Assembly: GCF_009735645.1 (NCBI RefSeq)
Contig: NZ_CP032550.1
Location: 1,178,001-1,242,000 of the forward strand
DNA length: 64,000 nucleotides
Direction: 5' to 3'
Source: Microbacterium oryzae
GTDB lineage: Bacteria > Actinomycetota > Actinomycetes > Actinomycetales > Microbacteriaceae
A program made the translations under genes and the position numbers. Each line of letters starts with the position of its first letter. Position 1 is the stretch's first letter. This document shows positions 1 through 9,601 of this stretch, in pieces. The notes under the pieces are model-generated. The model was not told where the DNA came from, did no database searches, and saw only the letters and a list, made by a program, of their open reading frames with translations.

Positions 1-3000
1 ACGGTGACCTGGTCGCCGTCCTGCAGGTCCTCGGAGGCGAGTAGGTCGCTGATCGTGATCGAGCGGTGCTTCGCCAGCGGCACCTCGAGACCGGCGAGCG
101 GATGGTCGGAGACGTAGAGTCCGAGCATCTCGCGTTCGAACGCGAGCTTGTCCTTCTTCGTCCACTCCGGGCGCTCCGGCACCTTCTGCACGGCCTCCGG
201 CTCGTCCCACAGGCTGTCGAAGTCGAAGCCGATGGCGCCGCCGGCGGCGTTGCGCTTGTCGGTGACGGCGGACTCGACGGCCTGCTCGTGGATCTCCAGC
301 AGCGCGCGGCGCGTCGATCCCATGGTGTCGAAGGCGCCCGCCTTGATGAGCGACTCGACCGTCCGCTTGTTCGCCACGTGCATGGGCACGCGCCGGAGGA
401 AGTCGTGGAAGTCCGAGTACGGACCGTCCGCGCGCGCGGAGATGATGCCGTCGACGACGTTGGAGCCGACGTTGCGGATGGCGCCCAGGCCGAAGCGGAT
501 GTCGTCGCCGACGGCTGCGAAGAAGCCGATCGACTCCGAGACGTCCGGCGGGAGCACGCGGATGCCCATCCGCCGGCACTCGTTGAGGTACATCGCGAGC
601 TTGTCGCGCGAGTCGCCGACGCTCGTGAGCACGGCCGCCATGTACTCGGCCGGATAGTGCGCCTTGAGGTACGCGGTCCAGTACGACACCACGCCGTATG
701 CGGCGGAGTGCGCCTTGTTGAACGCGTAGTCGGAGAAGGGCAGCAGGATGTCCCACAGCGCCTTGATCGCGCCCTCGCCGAAGCCGCGCTCCTTCATGCC
801 GCCCGCGAAGCCCTCGTACTGCTTGTCGAGCTCCGACTTCTTCTTCTTGCCCATCGCGCGGCGGAGGATGTCGGCCTGGCCGAGGCTGAAGCCGGCCACC
901 TTCTGCGCGATGGCCATCACCTGCTCCTGGTAGATGATGAGGCCGTAGCTGGTGTCGAGGATGTCGCGCAGCGGCTCCTCGAGCTCGGGGTGGATGGGCG
1001 TGATGTCCTGCTGCCCGTTCTTGCGCAGGGCGTAGTTCGTGTGCGAGTTCGCGCCCATGGGTCCCGGACGGTACAGCGCGATGACGGCGGAGATGTCCTC
1101 GAAGTTGTCGGGCTTCATGAGGCGCAGCAGCGACCGCATCGGCCCGCCGTCGAGCTGGAAGACGCCGAGGGTGTCGCCTCGAGACAGGAGGTCGTAGGCA
1201 CCGCGGTCGTCGAGCGGCAGGTGCTCGAGGTCGAGCTCCTCCCCCCGGTTCGTCCGGATGTTGTCGAGGGCGTCCGACAGGATGGTCAGGTTCCGCAGCC
1301 CGAGGAAGTCCATCTTGATGAGACCCAGCGACTCGCAGGCCGGATAGTCGAACTGCGTGACGATCTGGCCATCCTGCTCGCGGCGCATGATCGGGATGAT
1401 GTCGATGAGCGGCTCGCTCGACATGATCACGCCAGCGGCGTGCACGCCCCACTGGCGCTTCAGTCCCTCGAGGCCGACCGCGCGGTCGAAGACGGTGCGC
1501 GCCTCGGGGTCGGTCTCGATGACCGTCCGGAACTCGCTCGCCTCCTTGTACCGGGGGTGCTCGGGGTTGAACATGCCGTCGAGCGGCATGTCCTTGCCCA
1601 TCACGGCCGGCGGCATCGCCTTCGTGAGGCGCTCGCCCATGCTGAACGGGAAGCCGAGGACGCGGCCGGCGTCCTTCAGGGCCTGCTTCGACTTGATGGT
1701 GCCGTACGTGACGATCTGCGCCACGCGCTCGGAGCCGTACTTCGCGGTGACGTAGTCGATGACCTCGCCACGGCGCCGGTCGTCGAAGTCGACGTCGAAG
1801 TCGGGCATCGAGACACGGTCGGGGTTGAGGAAGCGCTCGAAGATGAGGCCGTGCTCGAGCGGGTCGAGGTCGGTGATGCGCATCGCGTAGGCGGCCATCG
1901 ACCCCGCACCCGAGCCGCGGCCCGGACCGACGCGGATGCCGTTGTCCTTGGCCCAGTTGATGAAGTCGGCGACGACGAGGAAGTACCCCGGGAAGCCCAT
2001 CTGGGTGATGATGCCGATCTCGTACTCGGCCTGCTTGCGGGAGGCGTCGGGGACGCCGTTCGGGTACCGGTAGTGGAGTCCCTTCTCCACTTCCTTGACG
2101 AACCAGCTCTCCTCGGTCTCGCCATCCGGAACCGGGAAGCGCGGCATGTAGTTCGCCGAGGTGTTGAACTCGACCTCGCAGCGCTCGGCGATGAGGAGCG
2201 TGTTGTCGCACGCCTCCGGGTGGTCGCGGAAGAGCTGGCGCATCTCCTGCGCGGTCTTGATGTAGTACCCGTCGCCGTCGAACTTGAAGCGGTTCGGGTC
2301 GTCGAGGGTCGAGCCGGACTGCACGCAGAGGAGCGCGGCATGCGCGTCGGCCTCGTGCTGGTGCGTGTAGTGCGAGTCGTTGGTGGCCACGAGCGGGATC
2401 CCGAGGTCCTTCGACAGCCGCAGGAGGTCGGTCATGACCCGGCGCTCGATGGAGAGGCCGTGGTCCATGATCTCGGCGAAGTAGTTCTCCTTGCCGAAGA
2501 TGTCCTGGAACTCCGCGGCCGCCGCGCGTGCGGCGTCGTACTGCCCGAGGCGCAGGCGGGTCTGGATCTCGCCCGACGGGCATCCGGTCGTCGCGATCAG
2601 GCCCTTGCCGTACGTCTGCAGCAGCTCGCGGTCCATGCGCGGCTTGAAGTAGTACCCCTCCATGCTCGAGCGCGAGCTCAGCCGGAACAGGTTGTGCATG
2701 CCCTGCGTCGTCTCGCTCCACATGGTCATGTGGGTGTACGCGCCGGATCCCGAGACGTCGTCGCTCTTCTGATCGGGCGAGCCCCACTGCACGCGCGACT
2801 TGTCGCTGCGGTGCGTGCCGGGCGTGACGTAGGCCTCGAGCCCGATGATCGGCTTCACGCCGGACGACTTGGCGGCCTTGTAGAACTCGTACGCCGCGAA
2901 CGTGTTGCCGTGGTCGGTCACCGCGATCGCCGGCATGGCGTAGTCCGCGGCGGCCTGCGTCATCGCGGTGAGCTTCGCCGCCCCGTCGAGCATCGAGTAC

Positions 3001-3041
3001 TCGCTGTGCACGTGCAGGTGGACGAAGGAGTCAGACGGCAT
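1..3041 (-). CDS. dnaE: DNA polymerase III subunit alpha, partial
   Basis: Replicative DNA polymerase catalytic subunit. The 5' end is present and the 3' end runs off the window, leaving about 1013 codons. The N-terminus has a PHP domain ([13 protein letters not shown] near residue 7). The polymerase palm carries the catalytic PDFDVDFDD motif near residue 410, preceded by [13 protein letters not shown], and a further conserved [10 protein letters not shown] segment lies near 577. The ATG at 3041 is chosen because the PHP motif follows at once and a -10-like TAGACT lies 6 nt upstream with no Shine-Dalgarno, which suggests a leaderless mRNA. It sits downstream of the dcw/lspA/rluD run but is separated from it by a repeat-rich spacer, so it is probably its own transcription unit. 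It is the main DnaE1 type rather than the shorter error-prone DnaE2, judged from the intact PHP region and sequence. Confidence 0.96.
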   Translation of the reverse strand, partial: MPSDSFVHLHVHSEYSMLDGAAKLTAMTQAAADYAMPAIAVTDHGNTFAAYEFYKAAKSSGVKPIIGLEAYVTPGTHRSDKSRVQWGSPDQKSDDVSGSGAYTHMTMWSETTQGMHNLFRLSSRSSMEGYYFKPRMDRELLQTYGKGLIATTGCPSGEIQTRLRLGQYDAARAAAAEFQDIFGKENYFAEIMDHGLSIERRVMTDLLRLSKDLGIPLVATNDSHYTHQHEADAHAALLCVQSGSTLDDPNRFKFDGDGYYIKTAQEMRQLFRDHPEACDNTLLIAERCEVEFNTSANYMPRFPVPDGETEESWFVKEVEKGLHYRYPNGVPDASRKQAEYEIGIITQMGFPGYFLVVADFINWAKDNGIRVGPGRGSGAGSMAAYAMRITDLDPLEHGLIFERFLNPDRVSMPDFDVDFDDRRRGEVIDYVTAKYGSERVAQIVTYGTIKSKQALKDAGRVLGFPFSMGERLTKAMPPAVMGKDMPLDGMFNPEHPRYKEASEFRTVIETDPEARTVFDRAVGLEGLKRQWGVHAAGVIMSSEPLIDIIPIMRREQDGQIVTQFDYPACESLGLIKMDFLGLRNLTILSDALDNIRTNRGEELDLEHLPLDDRGAYDLLSRGDTLGVFQLDGGPMRSLLRLMKPDNFEDISAVIALYRPGPMGANSHTNYALRKNGQQDITPIHPELEEPLRDILDTSYGLIIYQEQVMAIAQKVAGFSLGQADILRRAMGKKKKSELDKQYEGFAGGMKERGFGEGAIKALWDILLPFSDYAFNKAHSAAYGVVSYWTAYLKAHYPAEYMAAVLTSVGDSRDKLAMYLNECRRMGIRVLPPDVSESIGFFAAVGDDIRFGLGAIRNVGSNVVDGIISARADGPYSDFHDFLRRVPMHVANKRTVESLIKAGAFDTMGSTRRALLEIHEQAVESAVTDKRNAAGGAIGFDFDSLWDEPEAVQKVPERPEWTKKDKLAFEREMLGLYVSDHPLAGLEVPLAKHRSITISDLLASEDLQDGDQVT

Positions 3042-3047
3042 GCTCCG

Positions 3048-3053
3048 AGTCTA
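3048..3053 (-). promoter_or_regulatory. -10 box for leaderless dnaE
   Basis: TAGACT on the minus strand ends 6 nt before the dnaE ATG. That places the transcription start on or next to the A of ATG, and no purine-rich ribosome site is present. Eight nt further upstream (3062-3070) is CCGTCGGGG, a partial match to the RecA-independent damage motif. Confidence 0.5.
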
Positions 3054-3071
3054 CGAGCCGCCCCCGACGGA

Positions 3072-3153
3072 GCGCTGGACGTCCTCGCGAGGCGCCCCGG
3101 GCCATCCGTCGGCGCCGCGCTGGACGTCCTCGCGAGGCGGCCCGGGCCATCCG
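3072..3153. repeat. Two-copy 37-bp direct repeat
   Basis: Positions 3072-3108 and 3117-3153 are 37-bp copies with one mismatch (36 of 37 identical), period 45 bp. Each contains the words GGACGTCCTCGCGAGGCG and GGGCCATCCG. They lie in the non-coding spacer just upstream of the dnaE promoter. No reading frame here looks like a protein. Confidence 0.8.
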
Positions 3154-3154
3154 C

Positions 3155-3232
3155 CCAGACGATGTCGTCTCGTCGAGCGCACACGGAAATCGGCGGAGAA
3201 GCGTGTCGCCTCGGCGAGACGACATCGTCTGG
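3155..3232. terminator. Long extragenic palindrome, probable terminator
   Basis: An 18-bp perfect inverted repeat (3155-3172 against 3215-3232) extends to 23 bp with one mismatch (3155-3177/3210-3232). Each arm contains AGACGA..TCGTCT and could also fold on itself. It lies downstream of the rluD stop and upstream of dnaE, so it may end the dcw transcript. It has no U-tract. Its form also fits a dispersed REP-like element. Confidence 0.55.
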
Positions 3233-3301
3233 CGGGTGCGGGCGGGGTGCGGGTGCGGGCGGGCGTGGGCAGCGTCGCGAATCGTCGCACGCCGCGGCCC
3301 G

Positions 3302-4225
3302 CTACTCGTCGCGGAGGACGTCCAGCGCGTGCTGCAGGTCCGCGGGGTACTGCGAGGTGAACTGCACCCACTCCCCCGAACCGGGGTGAGCGAACGCCAG
3401 CTCATGCGCGTGCAGCCACTGGCGCGTCAGGCCGAGCCGTGCCGAGAGCGTGGGGTCGCCGCCGTAGAGCGGGTCGCCGACGCACGGATGGCGGTGGGCC
3501 GCCATGTGCACGCGGATCTGATGCGTGCGGCCGGTCTCGAGGTGGATCTCGAGGAGCGACGCCCCGCGGAACGCCTCGATGGTCTCATAGTGCGTCACCG
3601 AGTCCTTGCCGTCGGGAATGACGGCGAACTTCCACGAGTGGTTCGGATGGCGGCCGATCGGCGCGTCGATCGTCCCGCTGAGCGGGTCGGGATGCCCCTG
3701 CACCACCGCGTGGTAGATCTTGTCGACCGTGCGCTCCTTGAACGCGCGCTTGAGCAGCGTGTACGCGCGCTCGGTCTTCGCCACGACCATGAGCCCGCTG
3801 GTACCGACGTCGAGGCGGTGCACGATGCCCTGCCGTTCGGCGGCGCCGGTCGTCGCCACCCGCACGCCCGCGGCCAGCAGCGCGCCGAGCACGGTCGGGC
3901 CCTCCCACCCCACGGAGGGGTGCGCGGCGACCCCGGAGGGCTTGTCGACGACGACGATGTCGTCGTCCTGGTGCACGATGCCGAGATCGGGCACCTCGAC
4001 GGGGATGACCCTGGGCTCCTCCTTCGGCTGCCACTCCACGTCGAGCCAGGAGCCCGCCGAGACGCGGTCGGACTTGCCGACGACGATGCCGTCCAGCTCG
4101 ACGCCGCCGGCCTCGGCGACCTCCGCGGCGAACGTGCGGGAGAACCCGAGCATCTTCGCGAGCGCGGCGTCCACGCGGACGCCCTCCAGGCCATCCGGGA
4201 TGGGAAGGCGCCGCGACTGGCTCAT
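3302..4225 (-). CDS. RluA/RluD-family 23S rRNA pseudouridine synthase
   Basis: Converts uridines to pseudouridine in RNA, probably 23S rRNA. The protein is 307 aa. An N-terminal S4-like RNA-binding region (residues 10-75) is followed by the catalytic domain with the active-site motif [12 protein letters not shown] (the Asp is catalytic) and the C-terminal [11 protein letters not shown] box, both hallmarks of the RluA/C/D branch. The start is the ATG at 4225, which overlaps the lspA stop in an ATGA junction, giving tight translational coupling. The lspA-rluD pairing is common across bacteria. The exact target uridine (RluD-type or RluC-type) cannot be read from sequence alone. Confidence 0.93.
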   Translation of the reverse strand: MSQSRRLPIPDGLEGVRVDAALAKMLGFSRTFAAEVAEAGGVELDGIVVGKSDRVSAGSWLDVEWQPKEEPRVIPVEVPDLGIVHQDDDIVVVDKPSGVAAHPSVGWEGPTVLGALLAAGVRVATTGAAERQGIVHRLDVGTSGLMVVAKTERAYTLLKRAFKERTVDKIYHAVVQGHPDPLSGTIDAPIGRHPNHSWKFAVIPDGKDSVTHYETIEAFRGASLLEIHLETGRTHQIRVHMAAHRHPCVGDPLYGGDPTLSARLGLTRQWLHAHELAFAHPGSGEWVQFTSQYPADLQHALDVLRDE

Positions 4226-4797
4226 GCGCCGGGCTCCGCCCCGGGCGCATCCGCATCGGTCGTCTCGCGGGTGCGCTCGCGCGTGCCGTCGAAGCGGATG
4301 CCGATGAGCGTCAGCACCGCGACCGAGATCATCATCGTGACGATGAACATGTCGGCGACGTTGTAGATCGCCGGGGTGGTCCAGAACCACATCCACGGCG
4401 TGAGGATGAAGTCCACGACATGCCCGACCGCGAAGCCCGGCTCGCGGAACACGCGGTCGACGAGATTGCCCAGCACGCCGCCGAGGAGCAGCCCCAGGAC
4501 GATCGCCCACACACGCGAGCGGATGCGGGTGGCGGCCAGCCAGACGATGATGGCCGCGACGATCGCCATCGCCAGCGTGAAGATCCAGGTGACGCCCTCC
4601 CCGAGGGAGAACGCCGCCCCCGGGTTGTAGACGAGATGCCACTGGAGGACATCACCGAGCACCGGCCTGGTCGTGCCCGGGGTGAGGCTCTCGATGGCGA
4701 GGTGCTTGGAGAACTGATCGGCGGCCAGCACCACGGCCGCGAGGATCGCGATCGTGGTGCCGGCCGCCGCAGCACGCAGAGGGGGTCGGCCCGACAA
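4222..4797 (-). CDS. lspA: Lipoprotein signal peptidase (signal peptidase II)
   Basis: Membrane aspartyl protease that removes signal peptides from diacylglyceryl-modified prolipoproteins. The protein is 191 aa with four hydrophobic segments (about 14-28, 70-88, 95-112, 150-167). The two catalytic aspartates sit in NLVDRV (D114) and YNVADM (D149), and NPGAAFS near residue 58 is a further family motif. The start is a TTG at 4797, seven nt after the divIVA stop; no better in-frame ATG or GTG precedes the first membrane segment. The tail after residue 170 is charged and cytoplasmic. The gene is co-transcribed with divIVA upstream and rluD downstream. Confidence 0.95.
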   Translation of the reverse strand: MSGRPPLRAAAAGTTIAILAAVVLAADQFSKHLAIESLTPGTTRPVLGDVLQWHLVYNPGAAFSLGEGVTWIFTLAMAIVAAIIVWLAATRIRSRVWAIVLGLLLGGVLGNLVDRVFREPGFAVGHVVDFILTPWMWFWTTPAIYNVADMFIVTMMISVAVLTLIGIRFDGTRERTRETTDADAPGAEPGA

Positions 4798-4804
4798 GAC
4801 GGGC

Positions 4805-5449
4805 TTACAGACCGATGGCCGAGACCGGCGTCGAGCTCGCGGTCGTGGCCGACGAGTCGAGGTCCTTCAGCTTGGTCTCGAAGTAGGTGCGCAGCTGCTG
4901 ACGGTAGTCCTGCTCGAACTGGCGCAGCTCGGAGATGCGGCTCTCGAGCGACTTGCGCTCGGTGTCGAGCTTGGTCGTGATCTCGCGCTGCTTCGCCTCG
5001 GCGTCGGAGACGATCTGGTTCGCCTTGGCCTGCGCCTCGGAGACGAGCTGCTCGGCCTGGGCCTGGCCCTCGGCGACGTGCTCGTCGTGCAGACGCTGCG
5101 CGCGCTCGATGATGCTCGCGGCGCTGCTCGCGGTGGACGACACGCCGGCGGCGGCGGGCGCCTCCTGCACGGGGGCCTGCTCGACCTGAGCCTCGGGAGC
5201 GGCCTCGACGGCGGGCGCCTCGGGCGCCTCCTCGACGGGAGCCTCGGCAGCGGGAGCGGCGGCCGGGGCGGCCTCGCCGGACTCGTACTGCGCCAGCTGA
5301 GCCTTCAGCTGCTCGTTCTCCTCGATGGTCTTGCGCCACTCGACGACGATCTCATCCAGGAAGTCGTCGACCTCGTCCGGGTCGAAGCCCTCCTTGAACC
5401 GGACGTGCTGGAACTGCTTGGTGACGACGTCATCCGGGGTCAATGCCAT
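4805..5449 (-). CDS. divIVA: DivIVA/Wag31 polar growth scaffold
   Basis: Coiled-coil protein that marks curved membrane at cell poles and septa and directs apical wall growth in actinobacteria. The 214-aa protein begins MALTPDDVVTKQF with the conserved DivIVA N-terminal lipid-binding segment, containing FKEGFDPDEVDDFLDEIV. An Ala/Pro/Glu-rich linker (about 75-125) follows, and then a second coiled coil (about 130-205). The ATG at 5449 is chosen over in-frame upstream codons because GAGGAG lies 8 nt before it. In this order the neighbours ftsZ-yggS-sepF-yggT upstream and lspA downstream are typical of actinobacteria. In mycobacteria Wag31 is phosphorylated by PknA/PknB; no such site can be assigned here with certainty. 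Confidence 0.95.
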   Translation of the reverse strand: MALTPDDVVTKQFQHVRFKEGFDPDEVDDFLDEIVVEWRKTIEENEQLKAQLAQYESGEAAPAAAPAAEAPVEEAPEAPAVEAAPEAQVEQAPVQEAPAAAGVSSTASSAASIIERAQRLHDEHVAEGQAQAEQLVSEAQAKANQIVSDAEAKQREITTKLDTERKSLESRISELRQFEQDYRQQLRTYFETKLKDLDSSATTASSTPVSAIGL

Positions 5450-5521
5450 GGTTTTGGCTCCTCTTTCGATGAGTACTCGGTCGGCGGCCGGCACCGGACC
5501 TGCCACGTTTCCGTGACTGAC

Positions 5522-5527
5522 AGCATA
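5522..5527 (-). promoter_or_regulatory. Possible divIVA promoter -10
   Basis: TATGCT on the minus strand lies in the 111-nt gap between yggT and divIVA and would give a leader of about 65 nt. No convincing -35 was seen. divIVA may therefore have its own promoter in addition to read-through. Confidence 0.35.
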
Positions 5528-5560
5528 ACCGCCCCCGCGGCAGGGGCCGTCATCGGGTGG

Positions 5561-5863
5561 TCAGACGAGCGCGAGCGTCCGCGTGACCGACAGCAGGATG
5601 AAGCAGATCAGCATCGTCAGCGCGAACGCGAAGTCGATGGCGATCCCGCCCACGCGCAGCGGCGGGATGACCTTGCGGAACATCCGAATCGGCGGGTCGG
5701 TCAGCGTGTACACGACCTCCGCGAGCACGAGGACCGCGCCCTTCGGTCGCCACTCCCGGTTGAACATCGGGATGTACTCGAGCACGAGGCGCGCGAAGAG
5801 CACGAAGATGTACAGCAGGAGGACGAAGTTCAGGATCGAGGCGATGAGGGCGAACACGCTCAC
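5561..5863 (-). CDS. YggT-family membrane protein
   Basis: Small integral membrane protein of the YggT/YlmG family, about 100 aa, with two hydrophobic hairpin segments (about 4-28 and 75-95). Between them is the conserved family stretch including EWRPKGAVL and YTLTDPPIRMFRKVIPP. The start is the GTG at 5863 (VSVFALIAS); longer in-frame extensions would be Arg/Ser-rich and overlap sepF. Family members sit next to sepF and divIVA in Gram-positive bacteria and are linked to septum and wall functions, but the biochemical role is not established. It is in the same operon as sepF, 37 nt downstream of it. Confidence 0.9.
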   Translation of the reverse strand: MSVFALIASILNFVLLLYIFVLFARLVLEYIPMFNREWRPKGAVLVLAEVVYTLTDPPIRMFRKVIPPLRVGGIAIDFAFALTMLICFILLSVTRTLALV

Positions 5864-5900
5864 AGCGACCGATCCCGCTCGGCGAGTCCGTGCGCGGGCG

Positions 5901-6395
5901 TCACGACTGCGCGAAGGACGCCGACTCGATGTCGGCGTGGGCGATGGCGCCGTCGCCCGAGACGGCGATGTTCTCCGGCGACAGCAGGAACACCTTGCTC
6001 GTGACGCGCTCGATGCGGCCGTACAGCCCCAGCGACAGGCCGCTCGCGAAGTCGATGAGACGGCGCGCATCGGCGTCGCTCATCTGCGAGAGGTTGATGA
6101 TCACGGGGATGCCGTCGCGGAAGTGCTCGGCGATCGTCTGCGCGTCGCGGTACTGCTTGGGGTGGACGGTGACGATCTCGTTGACCGCGCCGGACGCCGG
6201 CTGGCGCACCACGGCGGGGCGACGCAGCGGGGTGACCGGTGCGGGAGCTGCATCTTCGATGAGCTTCTCCTCTCGGTGGGGACGCTCTTCGCGAGCGATG
6301 CGGTCTTCGCGGGGCTGGGACGAGGCTTCCTCCTCGTACTCTTCCTCGTCGGCGAGGCCGAGGTAGACCATCGTCTTCTTGAGCGGGTTCGCCAT
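5901..6395 (-). CDS. sepF: Cell division protein SepF
   Basis: Membrane anchor that polymerises and tethers FtsZ in bacteria lacking FtsA. The protein is 164 aa. A short N-terminal amphipathic segment ([14 protein letters not shown]) is the membrane anchor, a charged linker (about 17-70) follows, and then a compact SepF core (about 75-155) including the conserved [17 protein letters not shown] and VFLLSPENI. The ATG at 6395 has GGAGGA about 9 nt upstream. It lies between yggS and yggT. Together with ftsZ 0.7 kb upstream this supplies the Z-ring and its anchor, and no ftsA was seen in the window, as expected for actinobacteria. Confidence 0.96.
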   Translation of the reverse strand: MANPLKKTMVYLGLADEEEYEEEASSQPREDRIAREERPHREEKLIEDAAPAPVTPLRRPAVVRQPASGAVNEIVTVHPKQYRDAQTIAEHFRDGIPVIINLSQMSDADARRLIDFASGLSLGLYGRIERVTSKVFLLSPENIAVSGDGAIAHADIESASFAQS

Positions 6396-6433
6396 GGCGT
6401 CCGTCCTCCGTTGTGTTCGCGTCTTGTCCGAGG

Positions 6434-7117
6434 CTAGACCCGCGCCGCGCGCGGGCCGGTGATTGCGGAGCCGATCCGCAGGTGTGTCGCGCCGCAGGCG
6501 ATCGCCTCGACGAGATCCGCCGACATGCCGGCGGAGATCCAGGTGGCGGCGGGCTCGACGGCCCGCACGAGCTCGGCGTATCCGGCGAGCCGCGCGAACG
6601 CGGAGGCCGGCGGCTCGTCGAGCGGCGCGACCGCCATCACGCCCTTCAGCGCGAGTGTGGGCGCCGCCGCGATCCGCTCCGCGAGGGCGGTCACGCCGTC
6701 GGGCGCGATGCCGCCGCGAGCGGGATCGTCGGTGAGATTGACCTGCACGAGCACGTCCAGCGGAGCATCACCCGGCTCGGCCGCCCCGTCGAGCGCGTCG
6801 ACGAGGCGCTCCCGGTCGACCGAGTGGATGGCCGCGGCCGCGCGGCGCACGGAGCGCGCCTTCTTCGTCTGCAGCTGGCCGATGAAGTGCCAGCGCAGGT
6901 CGAGCTCGGACAGCTCCTCCGACTTGGCGACGAGCTCCTGCTGCCGGTTCTCCCCGACGTCCACGACCCCGAGGCCGTGGAGCTCGCGGACGAGCGAGGC
7001 CGGATGGAACTTCGTCACGACGATGCGCGTGATGTCACGCGCATCGCGCCCCGCCGAGCGTGCGGCGTCCGCGATGCGAGCGTCGACGGCCGCCAGCCGC
7101 TCGGCGAGGGCGCTCAT
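6434..7117 (-). CDS. YggS-family PLP homeostasis protein
   Basis: Pyridoxal-phosphate-binding protein of the YggS/YlmE/PLPBP family, with no known catalytic reaction; family members buffer free PLP. The protein is 227 aa with a single alanine-racemase-like barrel domain. The PLP lysine is in IVVTKFHP (K36). Other conserved stretches are [26 protein letters not shown] and the phosphate-binding region [23 protein letters not shown] near the C-terminus. The start ATG at 7117 follows the ftsZ stop by three nt. Association with ftsZ and sepF is widespread in Gram-positives, with no mechanistic explanation visible in the sequence. Confidence 0.94.
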   Translation of the reverse strand: MSALAERLAAVDARIADAARSAGRDARDITRIVVTKFHPASLVRELHGLGVVDVGENRQQELVAKSEELSELDLRWHFIGQLQTKKARSVRRAAAAIHSVDRERLVDALDGAAEPGDAPLDVLVQVNLTDDPARGGIAPDGVTALAERIAAAPTLALKGVMAVAPLDEPPASAFARLAGYAELVRAVEPAATWISAGMSADLVEAIACGATHLRIGSAITGPRAARV

Positions 7118-7120
7118 CGC

Positions 7121-8296
7121 CTACTTCAGGAAGTCGGGGATGTCGAGGTCGTCGCCGCCGAACGCCGAGTCGAACCCGCTCGTGTCGGGCAGGACCGGAT
7201 TCGAGACGGCAACCGACACCGGCTCGCGCTCGGCCTTGGCGGGCTCGGCGGCGGGCTTCTCCTCCGTGCGCACGACGTGCGGCAGCGAGGCCGGCTTGTG
7301 CGGCTCGGCGCGCCCGTTGAACGCGGGGACCTCCACGCGCGACTGCGGCTCGCCGCTGTCGAAGCCCGCGGCGATCACCGTGACGCGCACCTCGTCGCCG
7401 AGAGTGTCGTCGATGACCGTGCCGAAGATGATGTTCGCCTCGGGGTGCGCGGCCTCCTTGACGAGCTGAGCGGCGTCGTTGATCTCGAAGATGCCGAGGT
7501 TCGAACCGCCCTGGATCGACAGCAGCACGCCGTGCGCACCCTCGATCGACGCCTCGAGGAGGGGCGACTCGACGGCCAGCTCTGCCGCCTTGATCGCGCG
7601 ATCCGCGCCGCGCGCGGAGCCGATGCCCATGAGAGCGGAGCCCGCTCCCTGCATCACCGACTTGACGTCGGCGAAGTCGAGGTTGATGAGACCCGGCGTG
7701 GTGATGAGGTCGGTGATGCCCTGCACACCGGCGAGCAGCACCTGGTCTGCCGTGGCGAAGGCCTCCACCATCGAGATGCCCCGGTCGCTGATCTCCAGCA
7801 GACGGTCGTTCGGGACGACGATGAGGGTGTCGACCTCTTCCTTCAGCGTCGCGACGCCGAGCTCGGCCTGGTTCTGACGACGACGCCCCTCGAAGGAGAA
7901 GGGCTTCGTCACGACGCCGATGGTCAGGGCGCCGATGGACTTGGCGATGCGCGCCACGACGGGCGCGCCGCCCGTGCCCGTGCCGCCGCCCTCGCCCGCG
8001 GTGACGAACACCATGTCGGCGCCCGCGAGCGCCTGCTCGATCTCCTCCGCGTGATCCTCCGCCGCGCGACGCCCGACCTCGGGGTCCGCGCCCGCGCCGA
8101 GTCCGCGGGTGAGCTCGCGTCCGACGTCGAGCTTGACGTCGGCGTCGCTCATCAGCAGCGCCTGCGCGTCGGTGTTGACCGCGATGAACTCGACGCCGCG
8201 AAGCCCGAGTTCGATCATGCGGTTCACCGCGTTGACGCCACCGCCGCCGACGCCGACGACCTTGATCACGGCGAGGTAGTTCTGGTTCTGGCTCAT
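7121..8296 (-). CDS. ftsZ: Cell division GTPase FtsZ
   Basis: Tubulin homologue forming the cytokinetic ring. The 391-aa protein has the GTPase/polymerisation domain at about 8-315, with the tubulin signature [10 protein letters not shown] near 103-112. A Pro/Glu-rich linker follows, and then the conserved C-terminal tail [10 protein letters not shown] that binds SepF and other partners. The ATG at 8296 ([10 protein letters not shown]) has GGAGG 6 nt upstream; an in-frame upstream ATG lacks such a site. A 193-nt gap before it holds a promoter-like -10 and a hairpin leader, so ftsZ is likely transcribed from its own promoter as well as from the wall operon. An FtsR-like regulator, known to act on ftsZ in corynebacteria, is encoded at 38589-39269. 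Confidence 0.98.
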   Translation of the reverse strand: MSQNQNYLAVIKVVGVGGGGVNAVNRMIELGLRGVEFIAVNTDAQALLMSDADVKLDVGRELTRGLGAGADPEVGRRAAEDHAEEIEQALAGADMVFVTAGEGGGTGTGGAPVVARIAKSIGALTIGVVTKPFSFEGRRRQNQAELGVATLKEEVDTLIVVPNDRLLEISDRGISMVEAFATADQVLLAGVQGITDLITTPGLINLDFADVKSVMQGAGSALMGIGSARGADRAIKAAELAVESPLLEASIEGAHGVLLSIQGGSNLGIFEINDAAQLVKEAAHPEANIIFGTVIDDTLGDEVRVTVIAAGFDSGEPQSRVEVPAFNGRAEPHKPASLPHVVRTEEKPAAEPAKAEREPVSVAVSNPVLPDTSGFDSAFGGDDLDIPDFLK

Positions 8297-8334
8297 GCCG
8301 GCCTCCGTATCGACCTCAAGCTTCACCGGGACTC

Positions 8335-8365
8335 AACCCTCAGGTTCAGGTAGAGGGTTAAAGTA
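8335..8365 (-). promoter_or_regulatory. ftsZ: ftsZ promoter -10 and leader hairpin
   Basis: On the minus strand TACTTT (8360-8365) is a -10 candidate. Immediately downstream is a 7-bp inverted repeat AACCCTC/GAGGGTT (8353-8359 and 8335-8341, 11-nt loop). The transcript would begin at or beside this stem, about 55 nt before the ATG. The dyad could be an RNA hairpin or an operator, for example for FtsR. Confidence 0.4.
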
Positions 8366-8489
8366 TTGCCCGGTATGTATTTCTTCCGTGCACGACGCTA
8401 CGTGGACGCGGCGCAGGACACGGCAATGGACACGGGCGTGTCGGAACAATTTCGCCGAATGACGAGCTCGCGGCGACGCGGTGCCGCGG

Positions 8490-9596
8490 TCAGCGCACGA
8501 TGATCGTGTCGGGCGCCGACACGTCGTACACCGTGGCGTTCTCCGCGAGCGCCCCGCCGAGCGCCTTCTGCAGCACCAGCGCCTTATACGGCGAGCGGTC
8601 CGCACTTCCCCAGATCACCTGCGGGCCGTCCTCTCCGAGCAGGAGGGAGACGTCCTCCGCGGTGGTCGCCGTCGCGGAGGTCACGCTCGAGCGGAGCTCC
8701 TCCGGCAGGGCACGCAGCACCTCGCCCACCGTGAGGAAGGCCTCCGACGTCGTGCCGCCGTCGACCTCGATGAGCGGCAGTCCCCCGGGGCGCTCGCCCG
8801 CGGTCGTCAGGGCGACGCCCGCGGCGTCGACGGTGGTGAAGCCGGCGTCGGACTGGAGCACGCCGACGGGCGTGCGCTCCACGATCCGCACCACGAGGTC
8901 GTGGGGCGGGTGCGCCTCGATCGTGTAGCTCTGCACGAGGGGGAAGCCGACGAGCGCGGCCTTCACGGCGCTGTCGTCGACGAGCGGAAGGGGCTTGCCC
9001 ACCTGGTCTTCGAGCGCCGAGGCCACGGCGCCCGCGTCCAGGAGCTCGGTGCCCTCCACGCTGATCTCCTCGACCGCGAAGAGCGGACTGTAGGCCGCTC
9101 CCACGCTGCCGACCACGAGCACGAGGAGCGATCCCAGCGCGATCGTCCAGCCGAGCCGGCGCCGACGCGCGCGCGCTGTGAAACGCCGCACCTCCGCGCG
9201 GAGCACCCGGCGGCGCGCACGGGCGGCGCGCCAGACGCCCGCCCAGCCCACGCGCTCGCCGGAGCGCTCCTCGGCGTCGTCGGCATCGCCATCCGAGGTC
9301 GCATTCACGGCCCGCGCGGCGACGCGCGGCTCGGCGGGGCGCAGCGCGACGATCGGCGCGGTGTCGGTGTGGTCGTCGGCAGCGCGACCCTCCGCGGCGC
9401 GGCCCTCAGCTGCCGGTCCCTCTGGAGCGGCCCGCTCAGGAGCGACGTGCTCGGGCGCGATCGGAGCCTCGGCCGGGGCGCGCTCGATGCCCAGCCGCTC
9501 CATCGCGGCGCGGCGCTCGGCGAGCTGCCGCTCCTCGTCCGCGGCGGAGGGCGTCTCCGGGCGCGAGGAGGGCGGAAGGGGACCCGGCCGCCGCAT
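8490..9596 (-). CDS. ftsQ: Cell division protein FtsQ (POTRA domain)
   Basis: Bitopic divisome protein linking FtsB/FtsL to the septal synthase. The 368-aa product has a long cytoplasmic N-terminus (about 1-148), unusually rich in Ala, Glu, Pro and Arg with short repeats such as GRAAEGRAAD. A single membrane segment spans about 150-172, and then comes the periplasmic POTRA region (PLFAVEEISVEGTELL, about 175-245) and the FtsQ beta domain to the C-terminus. It is encoded between murC (5-nt gap) and ftsZ, the standard dcw position. The cytoplasmic tail is longer than in E. coli FtsQ, as is usual in actinobacteria. Confidence 0.93.
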   Translation of the reverse strand: MRRPGPLPPSSRPETPSAADEERQLAERRAAMERLGIERAPAEAPIAPEHVAPERAAPEGPAAEGRAAEGRAADDHTDTAPIVALRPAEPRVAARAVNATSDGDADDAEERSGERVGWAGVWRAARARRRVLRAEVRRFTARARRRRLGWTIALGSLLVLVVGSVGAAYSPLFAVEEISVEGTELLDAGAVASALEDQVGKPLPLVDDSAVKAALVGFPLVQSYTIEAHPPHDLVVRIVERTPVGVLQSDAGFTTVDAAGVALTTAGERPGGLPLIEVDGGTTSEAFLTVGEVLRALPEELRSSVTSATATTAEDVSLLLGEDGPQVIWGSADRSPYKALVLQKALGGALAENATVYDVSAPDTIIVR

Positions 9597-9601
9597 GCTG
9601 C

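Noticed and set aside
66-3389. 1107-codon open frame on the plus strand opposite dnaE
   Set aside because: Arg/Val/Glu-rich composition with no domain; it is the mirror of dnaE codons in high-G+C DNA. dnaE on the minus strand has all catalytic motifs.
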